Of a DNA stretch of 64,000 bases, positions 31,149-42,558 are shown piece by piece. Under the pieces are notes generated by a model. That model was not told where the DNA came from, did no database searches, and worked only from the letters and a program-made list of their open reading frames with translations. A program made the position numbers and the translations under genes. Each line of letters opens with the position of its first letter. Positions within the stretch are counted from its first letter, which is position 1. This DNA comes from Porphyra umbilicalis. Taxonomy: Eukaryota; Rhodophyta; Bangiophyceae; Bangiales; Bangiaceae. The stretch spans positions 1 to 64,000 of the forward strand of contig KV919053.1 in NCBI GenBank assembly GCA_002049455.2, given 5' to 3'.

Positions 31149-34100
31149 TCAACGACCAGTAAACGCCGCGTAGGTCATTTGCATACCCCTCACGAGAGCG
31201 CCCCTTGTACCACGAACCGAATCCCGATCCCACCTTGCGATCCGCCTCCTGACAGATCCGCACGGGCCAGCCGGCCCGATTCGCCCCCTCAGAACACGTC
31301 CTCGATGCCCGATCAATTTGGCCCGACGGCACGGCCATGGGGAGGGCCACGATCCCGCCGCGCGACAGTGATGGTCACCACCACGGCCACGTGGCTCCGA
31401 CCGGGACACGTGTGGTAAACAGAAATCGGCCACGATTCGGAACTTGAAATCCACGTGTCCCACATGGAAATCGACTTGGGCGAGGAAGTCGACGACCGAC
31501 CCGGCTTCTTCGACTCGTAGGCCCACACGCCGCATGTACTGGTGCACCTTACGTAGGTCGAATCGACTTGCCAACTCGAGGGTGTCCTCCTCGGGGTGGT
31601 ACCCCCACCAGCGGGTCCACAGGCGTAGCGTACCGTCGTCCGCGACTTCGTGGCCCACGAAGGCCTCCCAGACGAACTCCTTGCCCGTGTGTTGATGCCC
31701 CTCGGGGACCACGATGTCTTGGGGCACCCCGAGGTTCTGCAGGAGCGTCTGCGGATTCCCCAGTGGGCCCGGCGCCGCCGTCACGTGGTCGCTGCTTACC
31801 GTCTCAGGGTACCCGCCGATGTCCAGCGAGAACGTGCCTTCCCCGCGGGACAACACCTTGTACGGTCCGGCCGCGCGGGTCCCGAGCTTATACTTGGTCC
31901 GCGCGTGGCCATCGACGAACACCCAGTCCCCTGCGTGGACGTCGTTGTTAACCGGTCGTACGCGGGCGTCGTAGTTCCTCTTGTACCGCCGCTGTGCCAG
32001 CGTGAGGGACTTCCGCACCTTGTGGATTAGGTTCCGTAACCGCGCTCAGATGCCCTCGCGGACGGCTCGTGGGCTGCCGTCCGTCTCCTCGGGTGCCGGG
32101 GAGCCGACGAGGCGTTCCACGGAGAGGCTCCGCACACGCTCGGGGGTGACAAACTCGAGGGGCGCCACCCCGGTGCTCTGCTGCGGTCGGCTATTGTAGG
32201 CCAACGTCAGCATCGACACCAACTCGTCCCATCGGTCTTGGTGGTCCTCGACGTACGTCCGCAACTGGCCCACGATGGTCCGGTTGTAGCGTTCCACTTG
32301 GCCGTTCGTCTGCGGGTGGTACGTCGTGGAGTACCGGTTGGAGATCCCGAGGAGCGAGCAAACCCCTTGGAAGTACGTGGAACGGAACTGGGTGCCATTG
32401 TCGGACAACACCGTCGCCGGGGGTCCATAGGCCGCCACCCAGTAGTCCAAAAAGGCCGCCGCGATGGATTCCGCGTCGATCCGCTGAAGGGGGATGGCCC
32501 GCGTCATCTTGGAGAAGCGATCCACGATAACCAACAGGTGTTCGTTCCCCGCCTCGGTTCGGGGGAGGGGACCGAGCAGATCCATACACAGGTCCGTCAG
32601 CGGCTCCGTCGGGGGGAATGTCTTGAGGTAGTTCGTCTTCCGTCGCTTGCCGACGCGGTTCCGCGCGCACTGCACGCAATTCGCCACGAAGGCGTAGACG
32701 TCCACCACCATACACTCCCAATAAAACCATCGTCGCATCGACGTGTACATCTTGTTGGCCCCCGGATGCCCGGCTTGCGGAGGGTAGTGCTCCCGCATCA
32801 TCACCCCGTAGCGCATGTGGGTCGGCACGTAGACTTGCGTGGCCCCGTCTAACGGCGCCGTGCGCACCAACAGGCCGTTGGAGTCCTCGTGGAACCGCGA
32901 CTTGTCGTTGCTGTCCATCGCCGCGCGGACCTCCTTGCACCGTCCGTCCTCCGCCTGCCCCTCGAGGAGCTCGGCGAGCGTTAGGGGGCCTAGGAGTCCC
33001 CCCTTGGTCTCCGGCGGTAACTGCCACGCGGCCGACGAGTTGGGCAACGCCAGACAAGGTACCGCGTCGGGTATCGCCCCCTCGTCCCCCGCGGGTGTTG
33101 AGATGCGTGACATCGTGTCCGCCGCGTGGTGTGACGCCCCGGGGCGTGTCTGTACCACGTAGTCGAACTCCGCCAGTCGCAACCGCCACCGCGCCAGCCT
33201 CCCGTGAGCCCCGTCCATGTGCAGCATCCACTTGAGCGCCGCGTGGTCCGTGCGCACCGTGAAGCAGGTTCCCTCGACGTAGGAGCGGAGAAGGAGGGAC
33301 GCCCACACAACCGCGAGGCACTCCCGCTCCGTCGTACTGTAGTTTCGCTCCGCCGCGTTGAGGGAGCGGCTCCAATAGCCAACGGGCCGCGTGGATTGGT
33401 CGGGTTGTTCTTGTAAAAGCACCGCGCCGACCTGCCCCGCACTTGCGTCCGTGTCCAACGTATAGGTCCCCTGTCGCCTCGGCAGGGCGAGGATGGGGGC
33501 CTCCGTGAGTCGCCTCTTGAGTTCCTCGAATGCCCCCAGGGCCTCGTCGGACAGCGTCCCCCACCGGTCGGGCCTCTTGGAACTTGTCATGGCGGCCAAC
33601 GGCCGCGCCACTTGGGCGTAGTCCTTGACGAACCTCCGATACACGTTGCACATCCCGAGGAAGCTACGTAGGTCCTTCTTGCACCGCGGGGGAGACGCCT
33701 CCTTGAGCCCGCGGATGTTCTTGTCTTGTACCTTCAGCTCCCCCCGGCCCACGATATGGCCCAAATACTCCACCTCCTCTTGGAACAAGTGGCACTTCTT
33801 GGCCTTCAGGGAGACACCCGCGCCGCGCAGCGCCGTGAAGACCTCCCGGAGGTGTTCCACGTGTTCCCCCGCCGTCTGCGAGAAGACGATGATGTCGTCG
33901 AGGTACACGAGGCAGCTCTTCCACTTGAGTCCCCCGAGGATCATGTCGATGGCCCGTTGGAAGGTCGCCAGGGCATTGGACAGCCCGAAGGGAAGGCGTA
34001 TGTAGCGGTAGGCCCCCTCGTGGCAAACGAAGGTCGTCTTGTCCCGGTCCTCGTCCGCCACGGGGATCTGCCAATACCCCGAGTTGCAGTCGAGCGTCGA

Positions 34101-35780
34101 AAACACCTTGGCGTCCCCGAGGAAGTCAATACAATCGTCCATTCGTGGCAACGGGTACACATCCCGCACCGTGACCTCGTTAAGTCGGCGGTAATCCACA
34201 CAGAACCGCACTGTCCCGTCGGGTTTCGGAACCAGAACCACAGGGAAGGCCCACTCGGCACTTGAGGGCTCGATAACCCCGAGGTCCCGCTGGCGTTGCA
34301 CCTCCTTGGCGATGATGTCCCTCGAAGCGTGGCTCGCCCGATAGGGTTGGGCCCGTCGTGGCCGTGCCCCGGGGGTCACCTCGATCCCGTGCGGGGTGAC
34401 GTCGACCTTGCCGAGTTGCCCCGCCCATAGCGCTTTGTACTCCTCGAGGAGGTCGTCCACGTCACCACGAAGCGTGTCGGGGACGCCCTCCCAGTGGACC
34501 TCCGGCTTGGGATACGTCTTGTCCGGCGGGTGAGGTGGAGGTTGTCCCTCGTCGATCCTTTCTTCGGCTTGCCGCCCCGTCTTGAACTCCTCGTCGGGCT
34601 TGTCACGGGGGTCCGCCCCCATCGTTAGGACCGCCCCCGGTTCCTCCTTCTCCTCGAAGACGTGCAGCGGTCCATTGTAGGCCGTCGCGGTTCCGATGAC
34701 ATACCCCTTCGTTAGGTGCACCGGCACGTCCCCGATGTTCGTCAGGTAGAGGGACCGCGGGGTGTTGGGGGAGAACTCCGCGACCGCGTTGTGCAACAGT
34801 ACCTTCCGTCGGCTCATTTTGACGGGGCGTTCCCGCACCAGGTGGACCCCCTTGACGTTGCAGCACACTTGGACCGCCTGGATGCACCGCGGGCCGACGG
34901 TTACCCCTTGCCGAAGCCGGATAGCCCCAGCTTGGGCCTTCGGCTTGTTTCCTCGGCGAGGGGGCGCGGGCCGCGTGTTCCCCGTCCAGCTCCGCGTCGC
35001 CACCGTGGTCGTGCCGTCGTCCCACTTGATCGTCTGCGTCTTGGGGGAGATGGTGTCCACGTAGTTGCGCTGGAAGTCCCACCCGAGGATGAGCGGTACC
35101 GACAATGCCTTGACCACGAGGAACTCATACTCCTTAGCGGCACCCCCGACGTAGATCGTCAGCGACACCTCCGCGTTCACCTTGAGCAGCTGCCCCGAGG
35201 CGTCACTCACTTGCGTCCGGGGTGGCGCCCGCGATGCATACTCGGTCCACCCTTCGGGCAACATGTCCGCGCGGATCACACTTGGCCCGGCGCCAGTGTC
35301 GACCACCGCCCTTGTGGGGGCGGGGGTCTGCCACGGCGCCAACTGGTACGACGCACTGATCTCAAAATTCTCCTTCCGTAGTAGCAACAGCGTCCCCTTG
35401 AACCGCGGGCGATATCGCCCGCGACGGCAGGGGCAGCGGGCCGGGACAGGCCACGTCGCGGTAACCCCAGGGGAGGCAAACGTGACGTGGCGGGGGGCGA
35501 CCGGGGAGTTGGGGCAGACAGGGGGGATGGAGGGGGATGGCGATGCCACCCCCCCTAGGCGTTTCCCGCCCCGCGGCGCCCCTTGGCCGGGGTTGCCACG
35601 GGCGGGGCGTCCCCCCCTTCCGTCCTCGTTGACTCCACACCGCCCAACAGGTCGTCCCACACCAGGGCCACGACGGAGGTGCGATCCGAGGGGGCGCCCG
35701 CCCCCGCGTTCCTCTGTCGAAGGAAGGTGCTCCGCGCGGCCTTCACAAGGTCCCGCTGTTTGTCCGTCAGAATCTTGCAA
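31149..35780 (-). pseudogene. Gypsy pol: protease, RT, RNase H, integrase, chromodomain; one in-frame TGA
   Basis: A 1244-codon frame to 32046, then continued in the same frame to 31149 after a TGA at 32048-32046. Domains in order: protease VVDTGAGPSVI (about 35300) with LILGWDF; reverse transcriptase with VRFCVDYRRLNEVT, LPFGLSNALATFQRA and catalytic YLDD (33905-33894); RNase H with DTDASAGQVGAVL, SRSLNAAERNYSTTERE and TRPGASHHAADTMSR; integrase with an HHCC zinc segment ending CVQCARNR, core MDLLGPLP, LSDNGTQF and NGQVERYNR. After the stop come RKSLTLAQRRYKRNYDAR, the GPY/F-like GTRAAGPYKVL and a chromodomain with LWTRWWGYHPEEDTLE. The stop fits a CGA-to-TGA change. Pol overlaps gag in another frame, so a ribosomal frameshift would normally join them. 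Confidence 0.88.
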
Positions 35781-37231
35781 TCAGGGACTCGGTGGCCACG
35801 CGTCCAACACATGTAGCACAGCGGGGGACCCGTCGGGGCCTCCCGCCGAACATAGGGCGCTCCCCCAGCCGTGCGGAACCCCGGGGTACCCGACGGCAGC
35901 ACCGCGACCGTGTCGTACGTCGCCGTGTCATCCCCCTCCCACGAGGAGTGGAGTTGGTTGACCGAGAGGCCTCGGGGTCCCGTCGACGTCTGTCCCTTCC
36001 GCGACGATCCCCCGGGTGACCCCCGGCCTGCCAACGCCATGACGTCCTTGGCGGCCCGATATTTCCCCGCCACGTAGGTTGACAACTGTTGGTAGCTTCG
36101 TTGCGCCGAGTTGTACACGAAGGCGTCCGTCCGTAGATACTCCGGTAACCCTTGGATCAGCTGCTGTTTCATCGTCCCCTCGGAGTGGATGTTGCCGCAA
36201 AGCTCAGCGAGGCCCCGTAGACGTGCCGCGAAGGCATCCACCCCCTCGTTGTCCACGAGCGCCGCCCGGCTAAACTTGTTCTGCGCCAGCCCCAAAGCGT
36301 GCGGCTCCGCGTAGGTCGACAACAGCCAATTGACCGCCGCGGGGAAGGATCCAAGCGAGCCCCGTACGCCCGCGATATCCGACCCCGGTAGGTTCCGAGT
36401 GAACCGCGTCTCAGCGTCGCCCGCGAGGAAGTTGGGAATTAGGTACAAACCCATCCCGTCGGACACGTCGTTGTCATCGCAGGCCTTGACGAACTTTCGG
36501 AGCCACGAGAAGACCTTGAGGGGTTCCTTCCCGTTGAACATCGGGGTCCCCCCAAAGGAGAACTTCATATTCTTGGCCGTCCGTCCCATCTTGCGGGCCT
36601 GCGACGCCCCGTAGGTCGAGTGACGGTTCCGTAGGCGGTACGATCGGTAGTCCAGGACGCCCGCGAAGCGAACGTCCGGGCACTCGAGGACCGCCAACTT
36701 GCCGGACCCCACCTTGCGCCCCACGTGGTCGTCGTCGTTGTCGGTTGTCGCCGGCGACGGCGAGGAAGATGAAGACGACTATGACGACGAGGGACTACGG
36801 TGACGCCGTGACTTCCCTTTGCTGCGGCTCTTCCGCGTGTCCACTGGAGAACCTCGGCGGGGGGCATCTTGAGCAGAGCCCGCGGGGCTCGCCGCGATGA
36901 CCCGAGAAACGTCGGCCAATAACGACTCGCGGAACGTCGACAGCGCCGTGTCCAGATCGGCCATCGCTAAAGGCGTCGCCGGATCACGATCTTGATCCAC
37001 CAATCCCGTCCGTTCGTCGAGACGTCGAGGGAGGAAGGCACCGGCCCCCGGTGGGACACGACGAACCGTTTCGCCCACGAGGTCCGCCAATGGCCGAGGC
37101 GGAGTGAAGGGAATCCCTGATCCGGCCGCGGATCCCCCTGTTGCAGCGACCGCTGGGGTCACCGCGGATGTACCCGCCGGCATACCGGTAGCGATCGCGT
37201 TCGACTTGGGGATGTCGGACGGCGACGCCAT
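35555..37231 (-). pseudogene. Gypsy gag with zinc knuckle; one in-frame TAG
   Basis: Starts at ATG 37231 (MASPSDIPKSNAIATG). Its N-terminal part is Pro/Ala-rich and ends in RSKGKSRRHRSPSSS, then a TAG at 36781-36779, then SSSSSPSPA in the same frame. A TCG-to-TAG change in a Ser run is the simplest cause. Downstream are the capsid-type region (KMGRTAKNMKFSFGGTPMFN, FSWLRKFVKACDD, TYAEPHALGLAQNKFSRAAL, MKQQLIQGLPEYLRTDAFV) and the zinc knuckle CYMCWTRGHRVPDC (C-x2-C-x4-H-x4-C). Confidence 0.82.
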
Positions 37232-37350
37232 CGTAGTGGCCGGGCGGTAATCGACGACAGACCGACGCGGAGATCCACGTCGCCTTGACCTCACAAACCA
37301 ACAGACGATCGGGGAACCGGCTACCCAGTACGGGCGTGGCAACGGCCGGA

Positions 37351-37369
37351 ATCCCCTGCTGCTCCACCA
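37351..37369 (-). other. Primer-binding site of the gypsy element
   Basis: TGGTGGAGCAGCAGGGGAT on the minus strand, five bases inside the 5' LTR. The TGG start suits pairing to a tRNA CCA end. The tRNA cannot be named from this window. Confidence 0.6.
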
Positions 37370-37374
37370 GAAAT

Positions 37375-37872
37375 TGTAGCGGTTCTAAGCACCACCACGT
37401 TGGTTCGTCGTCTGGCCGAAGTGACCTCTTGATCAGCTCGGTCCGTCGAAGGAACTGCCCCGGAAATCGACCCACAGCCCAGCCTTCCCCCAACGGGAGG
37501 AGAGGATCACGGCAAAGCCCAGGGGGGAATCGTAGTCCAAAGCACAGTTGGTTTTATCAAACGGCGACGGGGACGGCGTCCCCGCTGTCAATAAACCCCT
37601 CCCAAACCGAACGCCGGTGGCCAAAGTAGCCACCCCAAATGCGCCAAACAGATAAATCCCTCCAAAGCGAAAAGTTCAAACAAGTAGTAGGGGGGCTGGG
37701 AAAACCACTTGGGAAAAGCCCCGCCCCCGACCGAATCCAATCTCCCCGAGATCTGGACAGGTCATTCCCTTGCTGGCCCGGATTGGGATATTTTGGGACG
37801 GCCCGCCGGGGGTGTGCTGTACACAGCTGAGGGGCCACGCCCCTTCCAACTGTCAGACCCCCGACCGCCACA
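37375..37872 (-). repeat. 5' LTR of the gypsy element, full length
   Basis: 498 bp, TG...CA bounded, followed by the target duplication CAGGC. It contains U3 sequence (the ~94 bp near 37779-37872) that is missing from the other LTR. Confidence 0.88.
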
Positions 37873-37877
37873 CAGGC

Positions 37878-37923
37878 GGATAATCAGGCGGATCATTCAT
37901 GCGAGTAATAATCAATGATGACA
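37878..37923 (-). repeat. 5' LTR of the copia-type element, outer fragment
   Basis: 46 bp matching 24478-24523, ending GATGACA, then CAGTG at 37924-37928. It completes the split LTR. Confidence 0.85.
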
Positions 37924-37928
37924 CAGTG

Positions 37929-38946
37929 CGCATCTGTCGTCAGGGTCATGCATTGGTCACCAGTCTCAACCGACCAGCGCGCCTGCTCGGTTTCGGGCAT
38001 CGCTACGTAGCACGCTCTTTCGCTTTGGGGTGCTGTTACTTCGCACGGGCTGGTGCTCGCGACTGGGCGGCGAGGCACACGCTCGCCAGCCATACGCATG
38101 TGTGGTGGTCCTCCCCCCGACAGGCCACCAGGCAGCGCATCACCTCAAAGGCAGCAGGAGGTGGGGGGGATGACCAACCCTTCCCTCCCTGACGTGCTGA
38201 AGGGGACCCCCACACTGAGCCGCTGGCAGTGGTCAGCGTGGGGAAGTGGCGCACATTGAGCGTGAGGCACCCACCCTGGTGTGCGCTCGTGGCCGGCTTG
38301 CACCGTCCACAGTCGCGGACCCGTCGCTGCCCACCGATCCGGAACCCCCCCGCCACGCTCCTCTCCTTCCCCGCGGCGACGGTGGGCGCCCCCCCCCGGC
38401 ACGTCTTCCAATCCATGCGGCTTGGCCGCGTCCGGGACCGCATGCCACTGCCGGGGGTGCCCTCGTTCAGCCGATAGGGCAAGAGTCGGGAGGGAGCGCG
38501 CGCGGAGGAGGGACTCTCGCGGAGGTGGGGCGCGAACGGAGAGGAGAGCGTGCGGAGGGGACCGCGTGCGGAGCGGACCGCTTGCTGAGAGGGAGTGTAT
38601 GTGCAGGGACGGCGACCGGTCCTTTTGTATCGCCTTGACGGCTGGTGCCCAATTTGCGATGGGTCGCTCGCGAGCCACCGGTGCCGTAGAGCCGGCGGCA
38701 ACTTCTGCGCCTCTACCCCTCGGAGGTCACCCGATGACATGAGCTAGGCAGCCGGTGACGCAGCGGCTCCTGCGTGCCCCTTTTTTTAGCCGACCAGTAC
38801 CCTCAGCGCGTCTGTCCTTGTCTACCACCACCACCGGCCGTGCACCTGCCGGGCCGTCGCTATCTCCCCCCCACCGCACACGCTCTTCTTTCTTCGTGTG
38901 CCCCACCCCACGCCCCGCTTTGCGAGCCTTCTCTATTCGGCGGGGC
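37929..38946. other. Region between retrotransposons and KDZ-like gene
   Basis: GC-rich with overlapping low-complexity frames. No gene is recognised. It may contain the 5' end of the transposon whose transposase follows, but no terminal repeat could be assigned. Confidence 0.45.
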
Positions 38947-41900
38947 ATGTACGAGGACGCCGGCGCGGATATGACCGAGTATGTCGACGGTGGCATTCAG
39001 CTGGGGGGGCAGCTGCACAAAGGCGGCGCGCGCAACAACGGGGGCAGGCCAGTTGGGTCGCGGCGCTACACCCGTGAGACGCTCTCGATGGGGTGCGGCA
39101 AAGCCATCGCCATTGGGCTGTCCCAGTACGGTGTGGAGTGGTTTTGAACGAGGTCAAGGGCCGCACTGTCTGCGAGATGAGCGTCGAGAAGCTGTCGGAC
39201 CGCTTGTCGACGATGGGAAGCGTGCCGTGTCGAGGGGAGGTGTGGCCGCTCATGCACGTGTTCGGGTTCTTTTCCAAGTTTGCGGGCGGCATGGGAAGTG
39301 TGGCGACGGAACGAGACGTGGCGTGCACGTGGGTGGGTAGGAGCGGGTTCATCAACTGCAGCTGCCAGGGCCAGACGCGACTTCTCGGTCTCATGAGGAA
39401 GGCCGACGCGGACGGTGAAGACATGGAGTGCACCCACGGAATGGCGATGGCCAAGGCCCTGCGCACCCTGAGCATTGACGTGGGGTCTATGCTGGCGGTA
39501 GTTCGCAACCTGCACCAGCGCTGCAGCTCACGGCTGACTGACGGTGTGCATGGCGACGGGGGCGACGACGGGGACTGCGAGCGGTTCGTCGTATGTCAGT
39601 CTGCTGTCGGCATCGCCGTGACCGGCCACGCAGACCAAGTAGTGGCCGCCCCCGTCCGCTTTACGCGCCATAACACCACGTGCATGCTGTGCGACACTGA
39701 TTGGACATCATCGTGCTAGCATATGTCCCTGACGCGGCACTATAAACGCTCGGCAGAAGAGAAAGAGCAGAGCGCCGCAGCGACTGGGCAGAAGGGCCGC
39801 GAGGTGGAGGAGGACTCGGCGACCGCGACGGAAGAGGCTCGCAGCGAGGCGGACGTGCTGCAGTTGATCTCTCAGAAGCCGCTGGGGATTTTCAACTGCC
39901 ACAAGGCGACGAGGAGAGACCTGGACATTGGGGAGTTGATCTCCAAGGGCGACACCAAAAAGATCGCGGCGCCTCCCACCTGCCCCAAGTGCAAGACCGC
40001 GCGAGGCTCGACGGCCGATCTTGGTTCAGACGGCATCATCCTTGGCTCCGCCGGACCCTGCCATATGCACCTTTAAGCCTACCTCTGCTCGTCTGATGAC
40101 TGTGGTGAGTGGGTGAGCGCGGGCGTTTGAGCTTGTGTTGGACGGCACCACGTTTGCGTCCTCATTTGAGGCGTGGAGGCGGGCGTACCTGGACCGGAGA
40201 GACGCTGGGAAGGCAAAGGATTGCCGCATCCGCGCGAAGAAGACGGTAACCGAGGTCGTCAATGCAGCTTTGCGGCTCATGACAGACCAACCGCCGCTCT
40301 GGAGTTTCTCATGCTCCTCCTTCCAGGACTCGGGCGGGCGCTTCCGGGTGGTAATGGCCGACGGCATTTGGCTCGGGTTTTTGCGTCGACTGGCCAACAA
40401 GCTCTACAAGAGCCCCTGCCAGCCTTGCAAGTCGGTGGCCGACTACGTGCGCGCGGGGAGCCTTTGCGGCTCCGAGTCGGTGCGGCGGTTTATTAGGCTA
40501 GCCCTCAAGCAACCCGCCAAGGCTGTTGTCATTAAGGCCGATCAGCTGCCGAGCGCCGAGAAGGCGCTGTTCTCTCTCTTTCCCGCCGCCCTGCCTGCCA
40601 ACCGTGTCGCTGAGGTCAACATGTTTGGGAAGTCCAAGATGAAGGCGCTCCACGCCCTCCTCAAAGGCGTGTGGGTGCTGGAAAAGGCCGCGGGAGACCC
40701 CGCCCGCCGTGTTGTCCAGCGCATTCTGTACGTGTTGACCAACGAGGTAGCCAACTTTCGCCCTGCCTTGCGCGCTGCCAGCGACGTTGAGATGGCCACC
40801 CACGTCCGCAACTGGCTGGTCGGTGTCGTCGGCCCTGCGGCGGCGCCCGGGGCAGCAGGTGGCGGTGGGGGCGTGGGCAACGATAGCGCCCATAGCGGGG
40901 GAAGCTCGGAAGACGGATCGCCGGATGAGCTCGATGCGCCGCCACCGCCGCCACCGCCACGGCAGCCCGCTCCGCGTGGAGGACGGGGCAGTGGTGGCGG
41001 CCGCGGACTGGGCGGTGACGGGTGGGGCGGCCGCGGGAGAGGCGGCCGCGGGCGGGGCGGCCACGGTCGGAGCGGCCGCGGGAGCGCCCCTCTGGTAGCT
41101 ATGCGCGCGGGGCGTGAGGCCGCGGCGGCTTGGAGGCACCACGAGGAGGTAACAGTCGCCGAGCCGTCGGACTCCCGCTGCTTTCAGCTGCTGATCAAGG
41201 AGCTCGGGCCTGACCAGTACAAGCCAGTCGTGTCCCTCTGCGTCGCTCTGGCCACTGACGCTGTCGTCAATGACTTCAAGCCCAGCAACTTGGCGGGCAT
41301 CAAGGGTGTTGCTGACGATTTGGCGGCAGCCGATGCGGCCAAGCGCGTGGACGCCGTCCTTTCCGCCGCTTGCAGCCCTGCTGCCCGTCCCCCCCCCCTA
41401 CCCAACGGCGACGCGGCACCGGACCCAAACGTGGTCTTCGCGGCGGCAAAGGCGCGCGTCACGCACGAGCAGCGGCCAGTGATGGCCTTCATCTTGGCGA
41501 TGCGTGTCAACGGGCCGGAATTTGAACAGCCGCGGGCGCCCGCGGCCGCTGCGATGCGGACTGTGTGCGACACAGTGAACGACTACCACCTCCATAGAGA
41601 GGGGGACGACGGATCAGCGCTGGCCTTTGGCAAGGAGTGGCTGGACCCATCGTTGACGCCTGAGCAGCTGCTCGAGCACTTTCGCGAGCGCTTCCCATTG
41701 GCATCGGAGGACCCGATTGTCACCGGCTGCTTCTTCCCTGGTTTGTTGCAGTGTCGCCCGTGCCCCTTTGCGCACGGTGAGCAGCCGGAGCTCGGCATGT
41801 GCGCCAAGCACTACCAGGCCGTGCGAAAGTTCTTCTCCGCATGGACGTTTACGGTCTGCTGCGCCTGCGCCCACCCCAAGCTCATCGGCTTTGTGGTTCT

Positions 41901-42558
41901 GGACAATCGAGAGGGACCGCATGCATTGCTAAATGCTATCATCACCCGCTTCGCGTTGCTGCCCTACTGTGTTGTGTATGACTTTAGTTGTGGTGCCCTT
42001 CATAGCGCTGTTGGCAAGCTCCCCGGCTTTGTCGCTCTCGTGGTCATCATCTCGGACCTCTTTCACATCGTCAACCATGTTTACAGCGACATCTTCATCC
42101 CGCGCCCGTACTCCCCGCTCGACGGCAAGAACACCGTCGCGCACGAGCAGAGAAACGCTCCAATTGCGGCCATGATCAAGACGCTTCGGGCGTGCGGTCA
42201 AGACGAGTGCATGCGGATAATGAAGCTGCACACTATCGTGCACAATGTGCACGCGCATGCACGCAGCACGCGCACCTACCCACTGCCCGACGACTACAAC
42301 ATTCGGCAATTTTACTTCTCCAAGCAAGCGTGCCTGTGCGGCTGTGAGCAGCAAGAGGAGGAGCCGCAGCTGCCTAGCCCCCCATCGTCGGCGCCATCTA
42401 CGCCCACACCCTCTTCGACCGGGATGACCTTGTCGTCGGGCAGCGAGGAAGAATTTCTCAACGCGTGGGCGGCCTTACCTGCGGAGCTGGCCGTGACAGC
42501 GGCGTCGGCCGCGGCTTCGGCGATGCGGATTACGGCGGACGTGTTGGCCAACGTGTAG
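38947..42558 (+). pseudogene. KDZ-like (Kyakuja-Dileera-Zisupton) DNA transposase, degenerate
   Basis: One long gene read in pieces. ATG 38947 (MYEDAGADMTEYVDGG) runs to about 39140, shifts frame, and continues with a SWIM-like zinc motif (INCSCQG...ECTHG, 39350-39440). After a TAG at 39717-39719 it goes on with a basic/acidic stretch and CPKC. A TAA (40074) and a one-base shift near 40120 break AYLCSSDDCGEW, perhaps the rest of a zinc ribbon. From 40135 the frame is open for 807 codons. The C-terminal core has YCVVYDFSCGALH, then VVIISDLFHIVNHVY and VAHEQRNAPIAAM. This D...D...E layout with Y-D-x-x-C, an R/L-F-H-x-x-N-H block and E-Q-x-N resembles KDZ transposases, a family of large eukaryotic DNA transposons. 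An RGG/Gly-Arg tract (40970-41085) is inserted in the middle. Introns instead of mutations at some breaks cannot be excluded. Confidence 0.68.

Larger units (their letters stand above)
29884..37872 (-). mobile_element. Ty3/gypsy chromovirus-type LTR retrotransposon
   Basis: Polyprotein order on the minus strand is gag, protease, reverse transcriptase, RNase H, integrase, chromodomain. The element starts TGTAGCGG and ends CCGCCACA (TG...CA) and is flanked by CAGGC at 29879-29883 and 37873-37877. It sits inside the copia-type LTR, so it is the younger insertion. Two single-codon stops (gag, pol) and a shortened 3' LTR show that this copy has lost function. Confidence 0.9.
24372..37923 (-). mobile_element. 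Ty1/copia-type LTR retrotransposon, interrupted by a Ty3/gypsy element
   Basis: Coding order on the minus strand is gag, integrase, reverse transcriptase, RNase H, the copia order. Its 152-bp LTRs lie at 24372-24523 and at 29778-29883 plus 37878-37923; the second is split by the gypsy insertion, and its two parts add up to exactly 152 bp. The same five bases, CAGTG, flank the whole unit (24367-24371 and 37924-37928). Stops and frame breaks in the polyprotein make it non-autonomous today. Confidence 0.88.
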
